Shown here: one piece after another, positions 41,594 through 51,713 of the stretch | How the letters are laid out: the number at the start of each line of letters is the position of its first letter | Numbering within the stretch: the first letter of the stretch is position 1 | DNA from: Bacteroidales bacterium | Lineage (GTDB): Bacteria > Bacteroidota > Bacteroidia > Bacteroidales > UBA932 | Assembly: GCA_017398125.1 (NCBI GenBank) | Contig: JAFQHE010000070.1 | Coordinates: 1-64,000 of the forward strand | DNA length: 64,000 nucleotides | Direction: 5' to 3' | Position numbers and translations under genes: made by a program | The notes under the pieces: generated by a model | What the model was told of the DNA's origin: nothing | Databases searched by the model: none | What the model saw: only the letters and a program-made list of their open reading frames with translations

Positions 41594-43345
41594 ATGAATA
41601 CCACAGGAAAAGTTACGGGCATCATTGCCAACCTGATCACAGTTGAGGTCAATGGTCCCGTTGCACAGAATGAAATATGCTATATCAAGCTTGGAGATAC
41701 CAGGCTTATGGCAGAGGTCATAAAGGTAAACGGCAAGAGCGCATCCGTTCAGGTTTACGAGAGCACTCGTGGTGTGAAGAAAGGTAACGACGTAGAGTTC
41801 ATGGGGCACATGCTTGAGGCCACACTGGCTCCAGGTCTGCTTTCAAGCAACTACGACGGTTTGCAGAACAACCTTGCTACCATGACCGGAGTATTTTTGA
41901 CTAAAGGAGAATACACCTCTCCTATTGATATGGAAAAACAATGGGAGTTCACCCCTATTGCCAAACCTGGAGACAAAGTTGTTGCTGCAGACTGGCTTGG
42001 TGAAGTCAAAGAGGGATGGTTGCCTCACAAGATTATGGTACCATTCAACTTCAAGGGCGACTACACAGTAAAATCTGTTGCAAAGGCAGGAAGCTATAAA
42101 GTTACAGAAACAATTGCTGTTGTAACCGATGAAAACGGTGAAGAGCACAATGTGACAATGATACAGAAATGGCCTGTCAAAGTTGCCATTGGCGGATATA
42201 AGGAGAAGCCTCGTCCATATAAAATCATGGAGACTGGTGTAAGATGTATTGATACACTGAATCCTATGGCAGAGGGTGGTACAGGTTTCATTCCAGGACC
42301 ATTCGGTTGCGGAAAGACAGTACTTCAGCATGCAATTGCAAAACAGGGCGAAGCAGATGTAATCATCATGGCGGCCTGCGGTGAGCGTGCCAACGAGGTT
42401 GTGGAGATCTTTGCGGAGTTCCCTGAACTTATAGATGCAAGGACTGGCCGTAGCCTTATGGAGAGAACAACTATCATCTGTAATACATCAAACATGCCGG
42501 TTGCTGCCCGTGAGGCATCGGTATATACTGCAATGACAATTGGTGAGTACTATCGTGCAATGGGTCTTAAAGTTCTTTTGCTTGCAGACTCTACTTCACG
42601 TTGGGCACAGGCTCTTAGAGAGATGTCAAACAGAATGGAGGAGCTTCCGGGTGCAGATGCTTTCCCTGTAGACCTTCCGGCAATCATCTCTAACTTCTAT
42701 GCAAGAGCCGGCATCGTTACACTTAATAATGGCCAGACAGGTTCAGTAACATTCATTGGTACAGTATCTCCAGCCGGTGGTAACCTTAAAGAGCCGGTGA
42801 CTGAGTCTACCAAAAAGGCTGCGCGCTGCTTCTACGCACTTAACCAGAGCCGTGCCGACAGAAAGAGATACCCCGCAGTTGATCCGATTGACTCATACTC
42901 AAAATATCTCGACTATCCAGAGATAGCAGAGTATCTGAACAAAACTGTAGATTCTAAATGGGTTGAGAATGTAAATAAAGCCAAAAACTTGATCCTTAGA
43001 GGAAAAGAGGCCTATGAGCAGATCAATATCCTTGGTGATGACGGTGTTCCTATGGAGTACCACATGAGATACTGGAAGAGCGAGCTGATAGACTTCATTA
43101 TCCTTCAACAGGATGCATTTGACTCGATTGACTGCTCTACCCCAATGGACCGTCAGGAGTTCATGCTTAAAAAGGTTTTGGAGGTATGCGATACTCCTGT
43201 AGAGTTTGAGAATTTCGAGGAGTGCGGAGCATTCTACAAAAATATCATAAACATCATGCGCCAGATGAACTACTCTGTTTACAAGAGCGCAGATTTTGAA
43301 AAATATCTTGAGCAACTAAATAAAGCAATCAACCATGACAACTAA
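41594..43345 (+). CDS. ntpA: V-type ATPase catalytic subunit A
   Basis: 583 residues. Walker A GPFGCGKTV (about residue 235) and the preceding PLNPMAEGGT-like beta region, then the catalytic-Glu segment with GERANE, are typical of the A subunit. A non-homologous insert before the P-loop is shared with archaeal-type A subunits. It hydrolyses or makes ATP at the V1 head, alternating with B. Its stop overlaps the B start by 11 bases, so expression is probably coupled. Confidence 0.95.
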   Translation: MNTTGKVTGIIANLITVEVNGPVAQNEICYIKLGDTRLMAEVIKVNGKSASVQVYESTRGVKKGNDVEFMGHMLEATLAPGLLSSNYDGLQNNLATMTGVFLTKGEYTSPIDMEKQWEFTPIAKPGDKVVAADWLGEVKEGWLPHKIMVPFNFKGDYTVKSVAKAGSYKVTETIAVVTDENGEEHNVTMIQKWPVKVAIGGYKEKPRPYKIMETGVRCIDTLNPMAEGGTGFIPGPFGCGKTVLQHAIAKQGEADVIIMAACGERANEVVEIFAEFPELIDARTGRSLMERTTIICNTSNMPVAAREASVYTAMTIGEYYRAMGLKVLLLADSTSRWAQALREMSNRMEELPGADAFPVDLPAIISNFYARAGIVTLNNGQTGSVTFIGTVSPAGGNLKEPVTESTKKAARCFYALNQSRADRKRYPAVDPIDSYSKYLDYPEIAEYLNKTVDSKWVENVNKAKNLILRGKEAYEQINILGDDGVPMEYHMRYWKSELIDFIILQQDAFDSIDCSTPMDRQEFMLKKVLEVCDTPVEFENFEECGAFYKNIINIMRQMNYSVYKSADFEKYLEQLNKAINHDN

Positions 43346-44660
43346 AGCATTTCAAAGAATATATACCCAATTGGAGGCCATTACAAAGGCTACAGTTGCC
43401 CTAAAGGCACAAGGGGTATCAAATGATGAGCTTGCTACCGTGGACGGAAGGTTGGCTCAAGTGGTAAAAATCAAGGGAGACCTTGTTACACTTCAGGTAT
43501 TCTCAGGAACTGAGGGTATACCTACAGACTCTGAGGTAATCTTCTTTGGAGAACCGCCTGCATTGAATGTGAGCGAGCAGCTTGCCGGACGTTTCTTCAA
43601 CGCCTACGGAGATCCTATTGACAATGGTCCCCGTGTTGAAGGTGAAAAGAGATATATTGGTGGTCCGAGTGTAAACCCATACAGAAGAAAACAGCCTTCA
43701 CAGCTAATCCCAACAGGTATTGCCGGCATTGACCTTAACAATACACTTGTGTCGGGACAAAAAATTCCATTCTTCGCAAATCCGGACCAGCCTTACAACC
43801 AGGTTATGGCCAATGTGGCATTGAGAGCCGATGTAGACAAGATTATCCTTGGCGGTATGGGTCTGACCAATGATGACTACCTCTATTTCAAACAGATGTT
43901 TGAGAATGCAGGTGCATTGAACAAGATCATAAGTTTTGTAAATACAACTGAACAGCCTCCTGTAGAGCGTCTGCTTATTCCAGATATGGCTCTTACTGCA
44001 GCCGAGTATTTTGCTGTAGACAAAAATGAGAAGGTACTTGTGCTACTTACAGACATGACCCTTTATGCCGATGCATTGTCAATTGTAAGTAACCGTATGG
44101 ATCAGATTCCTTCAAAGGACTCAATGCCGGGTTCATTGTATTCAGACCTTGCTAAGATCTACGAGAAGGCCGTTCAGCTTCCTGATGGCGGTTCAATTAC
44201 AATTATCGCCGTTACCACATTGAATGACGGTGACATTACCCACGCTATTCCGGACAACACCGGTTATATCACTGAAGGTCAGCTTTTCCTTAGAACAGAC
44301 TCTGATACAGGAAAAGTTATCATTGACCCGTTCCGTTCACTTTCACGTCTTAAACAGCTTGTAATTGGAAAACAGACAAGAGAGGATCATGGACAAGTAA
44401 TGAACACAGGTGTACGTCTGTTTGCAGATGCAGCAAATGCAAAGACGAAGTTGGAGAATGGTTTTGATTTGAGTGACTACGACTTGCGCTGTCTTGACTA
44501 CGCAAAAGACTACTCTACAAAACTTCTTGCAATTGACGTCAACATAAAGATTGACCAGATGCTTGATACAGCTTGGGAACTGTTTGGAAAGTATTTCAAA
44601 CCGGAAGAGTTGAGTATCAAACAAAACCTTGTTGACAAATACTGGAAAGGCAATAATTGA
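43335..44660 (+). CDS. ntpB: V-type ATPase subunit B
   Basis: 441 residues of the regulatory nucleotide-binding type: it has the ATPase fold but lacks a standard Walker A (GGMGLTNDDYLYF occupies the region). The conserved SYSDLAKIYEKA-like run and the DSDTGKVIIDPFRSLSRLKQ segment identify it. The start overlaps the end of A. B lends an Arg finger to the catalytic site of A. Confidence 0.95.
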   Translation: MTTKAFQRIYTQLEAITKATVALKAQGVSNDELATVDGRLAQVVKIKGDLVTLQVFSGTEGIPTDSEVIFFGEPPALNVSEQLAGRFFNAYGDPIDNGPRVEGEKRYIGGPSVNPYRRKQPSQLIPTGIAGIDLNNTLVSGQKIPFFANPDQPYNQVMANVALRADVDKIILGGMGLTNDDYLYFKQMFENAGALNKIISFVNTTEQPPVERLLIPDMALTAAEYFAVDKNEKVLVLLTDMTLYADALSIVSNRMDQIPSKDSMPGSLYSDLAKIYEKAVQLPDGGSITIIAVTTLNDGDITHAIPDNTGYITEGQLFLRTDSDTGKVIIDPFRSLSRLKQLVIGKQTREDHGQVMNTGVRLFADAANAKTKLENGFDLSDYDLRCLDYAKDYSTKLLAIDVNIKIDQMLDTAWELFGKYFKPEELSIKQNLVDKYWKGNN

Positions 44661-44666
44661 TAACTT

Positions 44667-45278
44667 ATGGCAATAAAATTCCAATATAACAAGACATCAC
44701 TCAATGACCTTAACAAACAGCTTAAGATCAGGACCAATGCGTTGCCTACCCTCAAGAATAAGGAGAGTGCGCTAAGGGTTGAGGTCAAGCGGGCAAAGGC
44801 TATGAGTGATGACCTTATGGAAAAATTATCTGCCTCTTTAAAAACCTACGAGTATTTGGCTGCACTTTGGAATGAATTTACACCAGGACTCATTACCGTA
44901 AAGGATGTTGTCCTCAAAACTGAAAAGATAGCAGGTGTAAAGACTCCGGCCCTTGTGGATGTGGTTTATGAAGTGAATGAATTTGACATATTCAAAAAAC
45001 CGCTATGGTACACAGATGGAGTGGAGATTCTTCAGCAGCTGGCCCAAATTGGAATAGAGTCTGAGATCTACCTTGAGAAGATGCGTATACTTGACTATAC
45101 ACGAAAGAAAACCACTCAAAAGGTAAATCTTTACGAAAAGGTTCAGATTCCGGGCTATCAGGAGGCGATAAGAAAAATCAAGAGATATATGGAAGATGAA
45201 GAGAATCTTTCAAAAGCATCTCAAAAGATAGTTAAAACCCGACACCAACAAGAAGAGGAGGAAGAGAACAATGATTAA
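44667..45278 (+). CDS. ntpD: V-type ATPase subunit D
   Basis: 203 residues, almost all helical coiled coil: N-terminal FQYNKTSLNDLNKQLKIR and C-terminal KIVKTRHQQEEEEE. D is the central rotor shaft inside the A3B3 head. The stop overlaps the start of I by eight bases. No gene for subunit F, the usual partner of D on the shaft, is present. Confidence 0.92.
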   Translation: MAIKFQYNKTSLNDLNKQLKIRTNALPTLKNKESALRVEVKRAKAMSDDLMEKLSASLKTYEYLAALWNEFTPGLITVKDVVLKTEKIAGVKTPALVDVVYEVNEFDIFKKPLWYTDGVEILQQLAQIGIESEIYLEKMRILDYTRKKTTQKVNLYEKVQIPGYQEAIRKIKRYMEDEENLSKASQKIVKTRHQQEEEEENND

Positions 45279-47067
45279 GAAAATGACCAAATACTCATTT
45301 GTGATATTTCACAAAGAGGCAGATGCTTTTCTAAAAAGCCTCCAGGAGATTGGTGTTGTAGACGTCACCAGACAAAAACGTGCAATCGATTCATACTCTA
45401 TGGAAAAATTTGAAGAGATTGCACAATATAATTCAGCAGCAAAGGCTTTGATGCGTCTAAGGGATGAAGCTGTAGCTGCAAAAGTGACAATACCTGCAGA
45501 GAAACCTCAGGTTGAGGATCCTGTAAAATTGTATCAGAAGCTTTCAGCGGAGATTGAGCGCACCAAGAACAACCTTACAGCACTTAAAGCTGAGTACAGA
45601 ATGGCTGAACCTTGGGGTGCTTTCACAGACAAAAATCTCTCTGATATAAAGGCTTTGGGTTACAAACCTCTGTTTTACACTGTTTCAGGTGCAAAATATG
45701 AGAAGGAGTGGGAAAACAGCTGGCCGATATTCACTGTAAACACAGTTGAAGGCAAAATGTATCTTGTAATTCTGGCAAAGGATGGAGAGAAACCATCTCT
45801 GCCTATTCAAGAGGCCACTTTTCCACAAAGATCTGCAGATGTACTTCTTAAAGAGATAAAAGAACTTGAAGAGAACATGGTTTCATGCAAATCGCTTCTT
45901 CTCTCAATGACAAACTGCATTCAGGATATTGAAGAGAAGAAGGAAGAGCTGTTTGCAAACCTTGACCTCTATCTTGCCAATGAGGGATCTGCCAAAAAAG
46001 CAGATGAGACCATAGCAATCTTTGAGGCATTTGCCCCTACAGATATTGATGAAAGTGTTGTCAAGTTCCTTGAAGAGCAGAATGTGTATTATCTGAAAGA
46101 GGCTGCAAAAAATGAGGACAACCCTCCTATCAAGCTCAAAAACAACTTCTTCGCCAAGTTGTATGAGCCTATCGGCGAACTATATATGTTGCCTAAATAT
46201 GGAGAGCTTGACCTTACAATGTTTTATGCACCGTTCTATATGCTCTTCTTTGGGTTCTGCCTGGGAGATATGGGATATGGACTTATCCTTATTCTGGCCG
46301 GATTGCTCGTTAACTTCAAGATGCCAAAGTTTGCAAACTATGGTAAACTTATAGCATGGCTCGGATTGGGTACAGTAATCATGCCAGCACTGAGCGGAAC
46401 ATTCTTTGGAGCAAAGATATATGAGCTTTTCCCTATGCCGCAAAACATAACAGAACTCTTCTTTAATGATATGCAGATGTTCTGGTTTGCAATTTTGTTC
46501 GGTATATTCCAGATTGTGGTTGCAAGACTCATCCAGTGCGTGTACAACCTCATCAAGAAGAACTACAGAGTTGGATTGAATGCCTTGGGATGGGCAATAT
46601 CAATAGCTTGGGCAACACTGGCATACGCCTCAGTAGAAGCAAGTTTTGATTACCCTGCATTTGTCAACTATATTGGAATGGCAGGTCTTGCCCTTATAGT
46701 TCTTTTCGGCTCAGATGCAAAGAATCCGATTGTACGCCTGTTTAAAGGTACATTTACCCTATATGACTCTACCAGTGTATTTGGTGATGTACTTTCTTAC
46801 ATACGTCTTTTCGGTTTGGCAACATCAGGTGGTATCCTTGGATTTGTGATCAACTCAATTGCCCTTACGCTTGGAGAAGTACCATATTTGGGATGGCTTC
46901 TTATGATAATCATGCTTATCATAGGCCACACCTTTGTAATGCTGCTTTCAAGCCTTGGTGCATTTGTACACCCATTGCGTCTTACATTCATTGAATTCTA
47001 CAAAAATGCTGGATTCGAAGGTGGCGGACGTGCATATAACCCTCTAAAAAAAGCGAACAAACAATAA
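45271..47067 (+). CDS. ntpI: V-type ATPase membrane subunit I/a
   Basis: 598 residues. About 330 residues of cytoplasmic N-terminal region, rich in coiled coil, precede about seven or eight membrane helices. The conserved DVLSYIRLFGLATSGG contains the Arg that opposes the ring's ion-binding Glu, and HTFVMLLSSLGAFVHPLRL is the family C-terminal motif. Subunit I forms the half-channels for the translocated ion. A hairpin lies between it and the K gene. Confidence 0.95.
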   Translation: MIKKMTKYSFVIFHKEADAFLKSLQEIGVVDVTRQKRAIDSYSMEKFEEIAQYNSAAKALMRLRDEAVAAKVTIPAEKPQVEDPVKLYQKLSAEIERTKNNLTALKAEYRMAEPWGAFTDKNLSDIKALGYKPLFYTVSGAKYEKEWENSWPIFTVNTVEGKMYLVILAKDGEKPSLPIQEATFPQRSADVLLKEIKELEENMVSCKSLLLSMTNCIQDIEEKKEELFANLDLYLANEGSAKKADETIAIFEAFAPTDIDESVVKFLEEQNVYYLKEAAKNEDNPPIKLKNNFFAKLYEPIGELYMLPKYGELDLTMFYAPFYMLFFGFCLGDMGYGLILILAGLLVNFKMPKFANYGKLIAWLGLGTVIMPALSGTFFGAKIYELFPMPQNITELFFNDMQMFWFAILFGIFQIVVARLIQCVYNLIKKNYRVGLNALGWAISIAWATLAYASVEASFDYPAFVNYIGMAGLALIVLFGSDAKNPIVRLFKGTFTLYDSTSVFGDVLSYIRLFGLATSGGILGFVINSIALTLGEVPYLGWLLMIIMLIIGHTFVMLLSSLGAFVHPLRLTFIEFYKNAGFEGGGRAYNPLKKANKQ

Positions 47068-47074
47068 AGCCTCC

Positions 47075-47601
<527 letters not shown>

Positions 47602-47641
47602 TTTAAGCATTTTATCATAAGACAATAGTCAATTTGGAATG

Positions 47642-47679
47642 TTACCTCTGCCGCGAACTGCAGCAGAGGTAATTTTTTT
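47642..47679 (+). terminator. Terminator of the V-ATPase operon
   Basis: Perfect ten-base arms TTACCTCTGC (47642-47651) and GCAGAGGTAA (47663-47672) with an 11-base loop and a seven-T tail. It lies 40 bases past the K stop. Confidence 0.88.
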
Positions 47680-47735
47680 ACAGATAAATATGACCAAAAA
47701 ATTGACAAAATGGGATAACAAACATTAAAATTAGC

Positions 47736-47743
47736 TATCTTTG
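47736..47743 (+). promoter_or_regulatory. -7 box of the glmM-namZ pair
   Basis: TATCTTTG, 45 bases before the glmM start. The -33 TTG is not at standard spacing. An AGGAG at about 47775-47779 forms a ribosome-binding site. Confidence 0.45.
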
Positions 47744-47788
47744 CCATTTCAAGATATAGCATAATAGACAATATTAGGAGACCACATT

Positions 47789-49180
47789 ATGACACTGATC
47801 AAGTCAATTTCTGGAATCAGAGGAACAATTGGCGGAGAGCAGGGAGACGCTCTAACACCCGTTGACATTGTAAAATTTACAGCAGCATATGCTGTTGAAC
47901 TTAGAAGAAGACTACCAGGCTTGGAGAACTATAAGGTAGTGGTGGGAAGAGATGCACGCATCTCAGGCCAAATGGTAGAATCAATCGTATGCGGAACATT
48001 ATTGGCATGCGGTGTTGACGTTGTGAATGCCGGACTTGCCTCTACACCTACCACCGAAATGGCAGTTATATTTGAGAAGGCACAGGGAGGTATTATACTT
48101 ACAGCCTCACATAACCCCAAACAGTGGAATGCATTGAAACTTCTCAACGAAAAGGGAGAGTTCCTTAATGCAGCAGAGGGAGAAGCACTTCTTCAAGTGG
48201 CAGAAAAAGACGCCTTTGAGTTTTATGATGTTGACAAAATAGGCAAACTGGTAACAAAAGACTTTACAGATGCCCATATTGATGCGGTCTTGGCAGACTC
48301 ACTTGTAGATGTACCTGCAATAAAGGCTAAAGGTTTCAAGGTGGTGTTGGATGCGGTAAACTCTGTTGGCGGATGCACAATGCCTAAATTGCTTGAAAAG
48401 TTGGGTGTGGAGTGTGTTCAGATAAACTGTACTCCCGACGGCCATTTCCCTCACAACCCAGAACCGCTTCCTGAAAACCTTATAGAGCTCCGTGAAAGGG
48501 TTGTAAGCGAGGGGGCACACCTGGGAATCTCTGTTGATCCTGACGTTGACCGTCTTGCATTGATTTGCGAAGATGGAAATGCATTCGGAGAGGAATATAC
48601 ACTGGTATCTGTAGCTGATTACGTTCTACAAAACAGAAAAGGAGCCACAGTATCAAATCTCTCATCTTCACGTGCATTGAGGGACGTTACAGAGGCTCAT
48701 GGCGAGAAATATTACGCATCGGCTGTAGGAGAGGTAAATGTTACAACCAAGATGAAAGAGGTTGGGGCCGTTATTGGCGGTGAGGGTAATGGAGGTGTCA
48801 TCTACCCTGCCCTACACCATGGACGTGATGCTTATATCGGAATTGCACTTTTCTTGAGCAACCTTGCCCATAAAGGCATAAAAGCTTCGGAGTTGAGGGC
48901 AACATATCCTCCATATTTCAGTTCAAAGAACAAGATTGAGCTATCTGACAAAAATATGATTGACAAGATACTCAATACCATCAAGGAGTGCTATTCAAGC
49001 GAGAGAGTGACAGACATTGATGGTGTCAAGATTGACTTTGATGCCAAGAAGACTTGGGTACATCTCAGAAAATCAAACACTGAGCCAATTATCAGAATCT
49101 ACGCCGAAGGTCCTACCCAGGAGGAGGCAGACAAATTGGCACAGACAATCATATCTCAGATAAATACAATTATAGGATAA
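47789..49180 (+). CDS. glmM: Phosphoglucosamine mutase
   Basis: 463 residues of the alpha-D-phosphohexomutase family. The active-site phosphoserine segment is TASHNPKQWN (about residue 108), the metal loop is DPDVDRLAL (about residue 250) and the sugar loop is GEGNGGVIYP (about residue 330). The enzyme converts glucosamine-6-phosphate to glucosamine-1-phosphate for peptidoglycan and lipopolysaccharide. The order of domains and the C-terminal phosphate-binding segment HLRKSNTEPI support GlmM over PGM. The next gene begins eight bases later. Confidence 0.92.
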   Translation: MTLIKSISGIRGTIGGEQGDALTPVDIVKFTAAYAVELRRRLPGLENYKVVVGRDARISGQMVESIVCGTLLACGVDVVNAGLASTPTTEMAVIFEKAQGGIILTASHNPKQWNALKLLNEKGEFLNAAEGEALLQVAEKDAFEFYDVDKIGKLVTKDFTDAHIDAVLADSLVDVPAIKAKGFKVVLDAVNSVGGCTMPKLLEKLGVECVQINCTPDGHFPHNPEPLPENLIELRERVVSEGAHLGISVDPDVDRLALICEDGNAFGEEYTLVSVADYVLQNRKGATVSNLSSSRALRDVTEAHGEKYYASAVGEVNVTTKMKEVGAVIGGEGNGGVIYPALHHGRDAYIGIALFLSNLAHKGIKASELRATYPPYFSSKNKIELSDKNMIDKILNTIKECYSSERVTDIDGVKIDFDAKKTWVHLRKSNTEPIIRIYAEGPTQEEADKLAQTIISQINTIIG

Positions 49181-49188
49181 GGGGAAAG

Positions 49189-50424
49189 ATGTTTTCATTC
49201 AGAACTACCCCCCTACAACAACAACCCGATCTTATCCTCAAAGGAGGAAAGATTGGGCTTTTGTGTAATCAGACGGCATGGCATCCGGAAACCGGAGAGT
49301 ATATATTTGAATCCTATGCCAGAAAAGGCAACTTGAAAAGAGTCTTTATTCCTGAACATGGACTCTTTGGCGAGCTTCAGGATCAGGTAAAGCTCAACGA
49401 AACTTCCATCTACAACAAATTGGTTCCTGCAGGCGAAGAGATAGAGTTTGTATCTCTTTATGGAAACTCAGAAGAGTCTCTGTATGCATCTGTCGGGAAG
49501 CTGGAGGATCTTGATGCGCTTGTAATCGAGCTGCAAGATGTTGGATGCAGATATTACACATATATCAGCACTGTACTTAACCTTTTCAAGGTCTTGAAGA
49601 AAGAGGAGATTTCACTCTCCGTATATATTGTAGACCGTGCAAATCCGGCGGGACGTCAGGTAGAGGGCACAATGTTAAGGGCAGGATACCGCTCATTCAT
49701 AGGAGTTGAAGGTATTCCTCACAGACATGGACTCACATTCGGTGAATTGGCATATCATCTTTATAATGAGATTAATGCAAAATTTCCACTGCATATAGTT
49801 TCATATAAGGCATCGCAGGGAAATAAAGACCTTCTGCCGTGGAGTATTCCTCCATCACCTAACTTTCCGGGCCTGTTCACTGCCCATTTTTATAGCGGAC
49901 AGTGCCTTTGGGAAGGGACAAATGTAAGCGAAGGAAGAGGCACCACACGTCCTTTTGAGCTTTTTGGAGCTCCATTTATGGAGAATCTGGCAGATTTCAA
50001 TATAAAGAATGGTTTTGAGAACTGGAATGACCCAAAACATCCTATACATGATGAAGGTGTTTTTGTCAGGTGGATGAGATTTATCCCGGTATTCCACAAA
50101 TATAAGGATGAGTGCTGCTTTGGATTCCAGCTTCTGCTCAATCCCAACATGCAGTATCATGCACTGGCACATAATTTGCGTATAATGCGTTTTGTCAATG
50201 ACACCTGCCCAGGATTTGAGTTCCGCAGCGGAAAATATGAGGCGGGTAATGACAAAACGGCAATTGAACTTCTTTTGGGTGACAAAGAGCTCATTGACTA
50301 TGTAAAGGGTAACGGTGATTGGAAAGATATTAAGGAGCATATCAAGGTCGAAGAGCAGAAATGGATCAAAAAGACCAAAAAAGATCTCCTTTACGAAGAC
50401 GAACAACTTTACAGAATAAAATAG
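49189..50424 (+). CDS. DUF1343/NamZ-like exo-muramidase, cytoplasmic form
   Basis: 411 residues with the DUF1343 features IGLLCNQTAW (start), FIPEHGLFGE, ELQDVGCRYYTYISTV, VDRANPAGR and ISVSEGRGT-like EGTNVSEGRGTTRPFE. DUF1343 founders are exo-acting beta-N-acetylmuramidases (NamZ, GH171) that remove MurNAc from the non-reducing ends of peptidoglycan fragments. No signal peptide is visible (MFSFRTTPLQ...), so unlike exported relatives it is probably cytoplasmic and would serve cell-wall recycling with glmM, eight bases upstream. Enzyme activity is inferred from the family. Confidence 0.85.
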   Translation: MFSFRTTPLQQQPDLILKGGKIGLLCNQTAWHPETGEYIFESYARKGNLKRVFIPEHGLFGELQDQVKLNETSIYNKLVPAGEEIEFVSLYGNSEESLYASVGKLEDLDALVIELQDVGCRYYTYISTVLNLFKVLKKEEISLSVYIVDRANPAGRQVEGTMLRAGYRSFIGVEGIPHRHGLTFGELAYHLYNEINAKFPLHIVSYKASQGNKDLLPWSIPPSPNFPGLFTAHFYSGQCLWEGTNVSEGRGTTRPFELFGAPFMENLADFNIKNGFENWNDPKHPIHDEGVFVRWMRFIPVFHKYKDECCFGFQLLLNPNMQYHALAHNLRIMRFVNDTCPGFEFRSGKYEAGNDKTAIELLLGDKELIDYVKGNGDWKDIKEHIKVEEQKWIKKTKKDLLYEDEQLYRIK

Positions 50425-50456
50425 GATTGATTTATAAACTATAAAAATTTAATGAT

Positions 50457-51209
50457 ATGGCAAATCCGGTATTGAATGATACTATTTTCAGAAAGAATGC
50501 CGCCACTTTCACACAGAGCGGTGTAATGACGGTCAAAGGCACAATGACTAAAGCCTTTCTTCTTTTGCTTATGGTCATTGCAGCAGGCGCATATACCTGG
50601 AAAATTTTCTATGAAGCTACAAATCCGGCATCAATTACCAGCTGGATGTGGGGCGGACTGATAGTAGGATTCATCTCTGCTATGGTCATCAGTTTCAAAC
50701 CAAATACAGCACCATTCCTCTCGCCTATATATGCGGCAGCAGAGGGTCTTGTACTTGGTGCAGTCTCCGCAATATACAACTCGGCATTTGCTGAGACAGC
50801 TCCAAACATTGTATCAAGTGCTGTAATTCTTACCCTTTTGTGTGCCCTTGTAATGTTTGCAATATACAGAAGCGGGCTCATTAAAGTCAACGGCACCTTT
50901 GCAAAGGTTATAACAACTTCTCTAATAACCATTTGCATATTTTATTTAGGAAGTATGCTACTCTCTTTGTTTGGTGTAAATGTGGCTGTCCTTCACGACA
51001 GTTCACCGCTAAGCATAGGCATAAGTGTCATAATCACAGCCGTTGCAGCATTCAGTCTTCTGATGGATTTCAATTTCATAGAGCAGGCCTCGGCAATGGG
51101 AGCTCCAAAACAGATGGAGTGGTACGGTGCGTTCGGATTGATGGTTACACTTGTTTGGTTATACCTTGAAATCCTCAAACTGCTTGGCAAAATAAGCAGC
51201 AGGGAGTAG
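50457..51209 (+). CDS. Bax inhibitor-1/YccA family membrane protein
   Basis: 250 residues, seven hydrophobic segments. The family C-terminal region (an acidic residue in the last helix: MDFNFIEQASAMGAPKQMEWYGAFGLMVTLVWLYLEIL) is present, in YetJ tied to a Ca2+/pH-sensitive leak. Start MANPVLND is typical of Bacteroidota members. It lies 32 bases after the DUF1343 gene and may be in the same transcript. Exact role unknown. Confidence 0.9.
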   Translation: MANPVLNDTIFRKNAATFTQSGVMTVKGTMTKAFLLLLMVIAAGAYTWKIFYEATNPASITSWMWGGLIVGFISAMVISFKPNTAPFLSPIYAAAEGLVLGAVSAIYNSAFAETAPNIVSSAVILTLLCALVMFAIYRSGLIKVNGTFAKVITTSLITICIFYLGSMLLSLFGVNVAVLHDSSPLSIGISVIITAVAAFSLLMDFNFIEQASAMGAPKQMEWYGAFGLMVTLVWLYLEILKLLGKISSRE

Positions 51210-51257
51210 TAATTTTTGATGTAATTTTCAGAAACTGAATATAAAATCAAAAAACTG

Positions 51258-51288
51258 CTTGCGCGGTCAAAATAAATTGTTACCTTTG
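51258..51288 (+). promoter_or_regulatory. Promoter of rpmE2
   Basis: CTTG (51258-51261), 19 bases, TACCTTTG (51281-51288). Good fit, 40 bases before the start. Confidence 0.6.
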
Positions 51289-51328
51289 CACCCCGTAAAT
51301 TTACAATAACAGAAATAGTATTAATATT

Positions 51329-51574
51329 ATGAAAAAAGGTATTCATCCCGAAAGCTATCGCCTAGTTGCTTTCAAGGATATGTCAAACGAGACAGTATTC
51401 ATCACACGTTCATGTGTTAACTCAAAAGAGACAATTGAGATTGATGGTGTAACTTACCCTCTAATCAAATTGGAGATTTCAAACACATCTCACCCATTCT
51501 ATACTGGTAAGATGAAATTGGTTGACACTGCAGGTAGAGTTGATAAATTTTACCAACGTTACAAAAGAAAATAA
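51329..51574 (+). CDS. rpmE2: 50S ribosomal protein L31 type B
   Basis: 81 residues with the type B start MKKGIHPESYRLVAFKD and HPFYTGKMKLVDTAGRV. The zinc-binding Cys pairs of type A are absent: one Cys only (SCVN). Type B replaces zinc-binding L31 in many bacteria when zinc is short; in Bacteroidota it is the normal form. It has its own promoter and terminator. Confidence 0.97.
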   Translation: MKKGIHPESYRLVAFKDMSNETVFITRSCVNSKETIEIDGVTYPLIKLEISNTSHPFYTGKMKLVDTAGRVDKFYQRYKRK

Positions 51575-51594
51575 TCTGTCGGGATTATATAAAG

Positions 51595-51628
51595 AAAAGA
51601 CAACTCAAACGGTTGTCTTTTTTTTTGT
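51595..51628 (+). terminator. Strong terminator after rpmE2
   Basis: AAAGACAAC (about 51596-51604) and GTTGTCTTT (51612-51620) around a seven-base loop, with a long T-run. The stop codon of L31 is about 20 bases upstream. Confidence 0.92.
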
Positions 51629-51681
51629 CTTCAACCCTAAAGGTGTAGGTTCATATACTTTTAAAATACCTATGTTTTTTG

Positions 51682-51689
51682 TAGTTTTG
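51682..51689 (+). promoter_or_regulatory. -7 box of the TIGR02757-nhaC run
   Basis: TAGTTTTG fits TAnnTTTG, 24 bases before the first start codon; no clear -33 box. Confidence 0.45.
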
Positions 51690-51713
51690 TAGGTTAATGG
51701 AGAATAGTATTAT

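Noticed and set aside
41843..42331. 162-codon minus-strand frame inside subunit A
   Set aside because: Antisense to a conserved ATPase subunit, Cys- and Ser-rich by composition, no recognisable domain.
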